NCBI GenBank assembly: GCA_021812735.1
Contig: JAKAMV010000638.1
Coordinates: 1-6,066, forward strand
Direction of reading: 5' to 3'
Origin: Chloroflexota bacterium
GTDB taxonomy: Bacteria > Chloroflexota > Limnocylindria > Limnocylindrales > CSP1-4
DNA: 6,066 nt
Of the stretch, positions 4,473 to 6,066 are shown in pieces; within the stretch, counting starts at the first letter, position 1; each line of letters begins with the position of its first letter. Made by a program: the position numbers and the translations under genes. The notes beneath the pieces were generated by a model. That model made no database searches and was not told the origin of the DNA. It was given only the letters and a program-made list of their open reading frames with translations.

Positions 4473-4961
4473 ATGAAGGACGCCAATGAACGGCGACAGG
4501 CGCGCTTCCGCCCCGACGACGACGAGGTACTCGCGAGGCTTGTCGCCTCGCCCGCCGTGGCGGGAACGATGGTGTTCCCACGCTCGGACGGCATGTACGC
4601 CGGCGTCACGCCGGACTTTGTCGGGATCTTGAGGGAGGCCGGTGTTGCCGTTGCATACTCAACGGATCCCGCCTCGGCAAGGGGCTGGCAGCACAAGAGC
4701 GGCATTGAGCAGGTGCTCCCCGGGATTGTGATTGCCGTCGGTGACGCAGGGACTGTGCTGAGCACCATCGACGGCGTGGCCTATGTGGTCAGAGTCCTAC
4801 TTGATCGTGCGCGGCCCGGCGCCCGCCTATCACTCGACGTGGGCCGATGGGAATCGCCGGACGGCACGTCCATTGAGTGGGTTGAACTTGAGGCGACTGG
4901 TGACGCTCAATCCAACGAGCGAATGGTCCGCGAGACCCTGAGGCGCTTCTTTGAGAGATGA
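4473..4961 (+). CDS. 162-aa protein of unknown function
   Basis: ATG 4473 has GGGAG (4461-4465) 7 bases upstream; an in-frame TTG at 4455 has no comparable site. The N-terminus is charged (MKDANERRQARFRPDDDEVLARL). A mixed middle section follows (MVFPRSDGMYAGVTPDFVGILREAGVAVAYS), then a hydrophobic Gly-containing stretch (about 86-113, VLPGIVIAVGDAGTVLSTIDGVAYVVRVLL). The end (about 117-162) has strands around SPDGTSIEWVELEA and a final helix, MVRETLRRFFER. This hydrophobic helix followed by a PDGT strand loosely resembles small effector-associated adaptor components of actinobacterial conflict systems; this is weak and unverified. It overlaps the next gene by 11 bases, so it is coupled to it. 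Codon third positions are less GC-biased than in the left half of the window. Confidence 0.75.
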   Translation: MKDANERRQARFRPDDDEVLARLVASPAVAGTMVFPRSDGMYAGVTPDFVGILREAGVAVAYSTDPASARGWQHKSGIEQVLPGIVIAVGDAGTVLSTIDGVAYVVRVLLDRARPGARLSLDVGRWESPDGTSIEWVELEATGDAQSNERMVRETLRRFFER

Positions 4962-5643
4962 CACGGGCACACAGAGGCTTCGCAGAGGCCTGGCGTTGCT
5001 CAGCGAGGCGCAATCCGTGGTCGCGTCACGCTCCTTGGCGGCCGAAACCACGGCGAGGGAGGCCCTCGGGGTACTGCGTTCGGCCGTCGACTGGCTCGAA
5101 GATGCTCCCGAGATGGAAGCCGCGCATCAGCAACTCCATGTGGCCGGGAGGTGGGTTCGAGAGACCTTCGGCTGTGAACTCCCCTGGAGTGAGGAGCACA
5201 ACGCCTACACAGAGGTATGCCCGGTCGCCCTGGCTCACACGAGAGTCGGGTTCAGTCCTGAGTTCGCCGAGGTCGAGAGCACGTGCACGATCTGCGGCGA
5301 GAGCCCGTTCCTATGCAGCCACATCACGGGGAGGACCTACCACGCCCCGCGCATCCCGATTGGGAAGCTCTGCAACGTGTGCCTCAAGGACGACTGTGCG
5401 CTCCATGAGACAGGCGTCGTCTACGAGGTGGATTGTGTTCACGTCGTCACACACGTCGTCGTCGAGGGGGTGTCGATTGTCGATCGGCCCGCCAACCCTG
5501 ATGCGCGAATCCACATGATGACCCTGAGCATGAAGGAGCTTTCTGCCTCACTTGGCGTTGAGTTGGCGCCGCGCACGCCGATCAGTTGCGACAAGTGCCT
5601 TTCGCCGTGTACTGGTTTCAGGGATCCCTACCGCCAGGAATGA
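4951..5643 (+). CDS. Cys/His-rich zinc-ribbon-like protein with a phage-type VDRPANP motif
   Basis: This 230-aa protein starts at TTG 4951 with GAGG (4940-4943) 7 bases upstream, overlapping the previous gene by 11 bases; no ATG is available in this frame nearby. Residues 8-75 are helical. CPVALAHTRVGFSPEF (90-105) precedes a metal-knuckle pattern, Cys112-x2-Cys115-x6-Cys122-x-His124. A second set follows (Cys141, Cys144, Cys149, His152), then Cys162, His164 and His168. Residues 172-187 read EGVSIVDRPANPDARI, resembling the VSLVDRPANP segment of phage prohead-protease or head-maturation proteins. There is no protease active site that I can identify. A further Cys213, Cys216, Cys220 group ends the protein. 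Zinc binding is well supported by spacing; function is unknown. It is the last gene of the operon. It may be a domesticated phage-derived module. Confidence 0.78.
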   Translation: MRDDTGTQRLRRGLALLSEAQSVVASRSLAAETTAREALGVLRSAVDWLEDAPEMEAAHQQLHVAGRWVRETFGCELPWSEEHNAYTEVCPVALAHTRVGFSPEFAEVESTCTICGESPFLCSHITGRTYHAPRIPIGKLCNVCLKDDCALHETGVVYEVDCVHVVTHVVVEGVSIVDRPANPDARIHMMTLSMKELSASLGVELAPRTPISCDKCLSPCTGFRDPYRQE

Positions 5644-5834
5644 GGACGTGGCGCGACTCCTGCTTTGGGCGTCCACGACCAGGGTAGTGCGACCAAGTGG
5701 ACGCTTATCCCAGAGCGAAGCGGCGTGGAGTCATTCGCTCAGATCTTCCCCCGGCAACAACCCGGGAGCGGATCGGCCCACGACGCAACGGCGAGCCCGC
5801 CCAACACCTCAGCGCCTGCCCGTTCGTCGCGCGG
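5644..5834. other. Intergenic region after the operon
   Basis: Nothing convincingly coding is seen; the plus frame 5552-5914 is a Pro/Arg-rich artefact. It holds the 5669-5704 hairpin and a smaller CCCGG/CCGGG pair around CAACAAC near 5755. No tRNA end or recombinase core site could be recognised, although an attachment site near a recombinase gene end would be plausible. Confidence 0.45.
5669..5704 (+). terminator. 8-bp inverted repeat, possible terminator of the five-gene operon
   Basis: GCGTCCAC (5669-5676) and GTGGACGC (5697-5704) are perfect complements around a 20-base loop. In RNA the stem extends by two G-U pairs and one U-A pair. It begins 26 bases after the operon's last stop. There is no T-run. 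An integrase arm-binding site is an alternative, given the nearby recombinase gene. Confidence 0.4.
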
Positions 5835-5954
5835 TCATCGTTGTGATGGAGGCTCAACCGGCGAAGCCTCGGGCTGTGTGCCCTCGGGAACCAGCCGGAT
5901 CACGTCGATGCTGAGGTCGCCATGGGAGGAGCAAGCCGGTTTGCCCGGTAGCAC
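5835..5954 (-). CDS. Possible 39-aa ORF following the recombinase gene
   Basis: GTG 5954 starts five bases after the recombinase stop codon and runs 39 codons to a TGA at 5837-5835. The translation MLPGKPACSSHGDLSIDVIRL continues VPEGTQPEASPVEPPSQR. Its acid/hydrophobic balance and mostly GC-ending codons look protein-like. No Shine-Dalgarno is visible, so expression would depend on coupling with the recombinase gene. It might instead be a remnant of a longer gene. No family is recognised. Confidence 0.35.
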   Translation of the reverse strand: MLPGKPACSSHGDLSIDVIRLVPEGTQPEASPVEPPSQR

Positions 5955-5959
5955 GAGCG

Positions 5960-6066
5960 CTAGATCTTGTCGCCCGGGCTCATCCGCCGGTACGTCGCCC
6001 GCGCGCGCTCGCCGAGCGCCGAGGCGCCGTAGCGCTGGGCCATCTGGGTGCTCGACCAGCCCGCGA
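5960..6066 (-). CDS. Tyrosine recombinase (phage-type integrase), C-terminal 34 residues (partial)
   Basis: A minus-strand frame entering from the right edge reads AGWSSTQMAQRYGASALGER, then ARATYRRMSPGDKI, and stops at TAG 5962-5960. The GWSS-x-QM-x-x-RYG block is the end of the catalytic domain of tyrosine recombinases (LGHSS-x-x-x-T-x-x-Y in the family). Tyr12 of the visible part, in RYG, is the expected nucleophile. The basic tail with SPGD is familiar, from memory, in actinobacterial integrases. The Arg/His catalytic residues lie outside the window. It probably catalyses integration or excision of the element containing these genes, with an attachment site likely nearby. Confidence 0.85.
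   Translation of the reverse strand, partial: AGWSSTQMAQRYGASALGERARATYRRMSPGDKI

Noticed and set aside
5552..5914. Plus-strand frame overlapping the end of the zinc-ribbon-like gene
   Set aside because: It starts inside a well-supported gene, has no ribosome binding site, and is rich in Arg, Pro and Ser.
1..6066. CRISPR array or insertion-sequence termini
   Set aside because: No regularly spaced repeat series with unique spacers, and no transposase or matched terminal inverted repeats with target duplications, were seen. The two repeats at 3480-3544 are too few for an array.

Overview
The window is GC-rich, especially at third codon positions, and several genes sit behind TANNNT-type promoters. 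One gene appears to be leaderless or nearly so, and the gene pairs are tightly coupled. This points to a high-GC Gram-positive (actinobacterial) chromosome or integrative element; the genus cannot be told. The C-terminus of a tyrosine recombinase at the right edge, two excisionase-type HTH proteins, a toxin-antitoxin-like pair and short orphan genes indicate accessory, mobile DNA.

Left part (1-2117): the end of an unknown gene (2-166), then about 375 bases without a convincing gene. A well-formed promoter (544-572) then drives a two-gene unit: an excisionase/MerR-type HTH protein (582-1265) overlapping by 4 bases a minimal nucleotidyltransferase of the AbiEii type (1262-1969). This looks like a type IV-style toxin-antitoxin or abortive-infection pair. 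Two tandem hairpins (1975-2031) close it.

Middle part (2118-4014): on the minus strand, a second HTH protein (3465 to 2872) is followed by a gene for a membrane-anchored extracytoplasmic protein (2810 to 2118). Upstream of the HTH gene lie two near-identical direct repeats of about 20 bp (3480-3544), likely operators. They begin an approximately 550-base intergenic region rich in inverted repeats (3571-3632, 3678-3750, 3852-3870), with no believable ORF. This region is a candidate for a structured RNA or a cis-acting DNA locus.

Right part (3944-6066): a promoter (3944-3971) precedes a compact five-gene plus-strand operon. Its products are a YjzC-like 54-aa protein, a 39-aa Lys-tailed protein, a 42-aa single-pass membrane peptide, a 162-aa unknown protein, and a 230-aa Cys/His-rich protein. 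The last carries a VSIVDRPANPDARI motif reminiscent of phage head-maturation proteins. Gaps are 10-23 bases or overlaps, each with a visible ribosome binding site, so the five are probably made together. The minus-strand recombinase end (6066 to 5960), with a possible 39-codon ORF just after it, closes the window.

The most distinctive candidate for an undescribed system is the five-gene operon of tiny proteins and a zinc-ribbon-like protein beside a recombinase. No function can be assigned to it from sequence alone.
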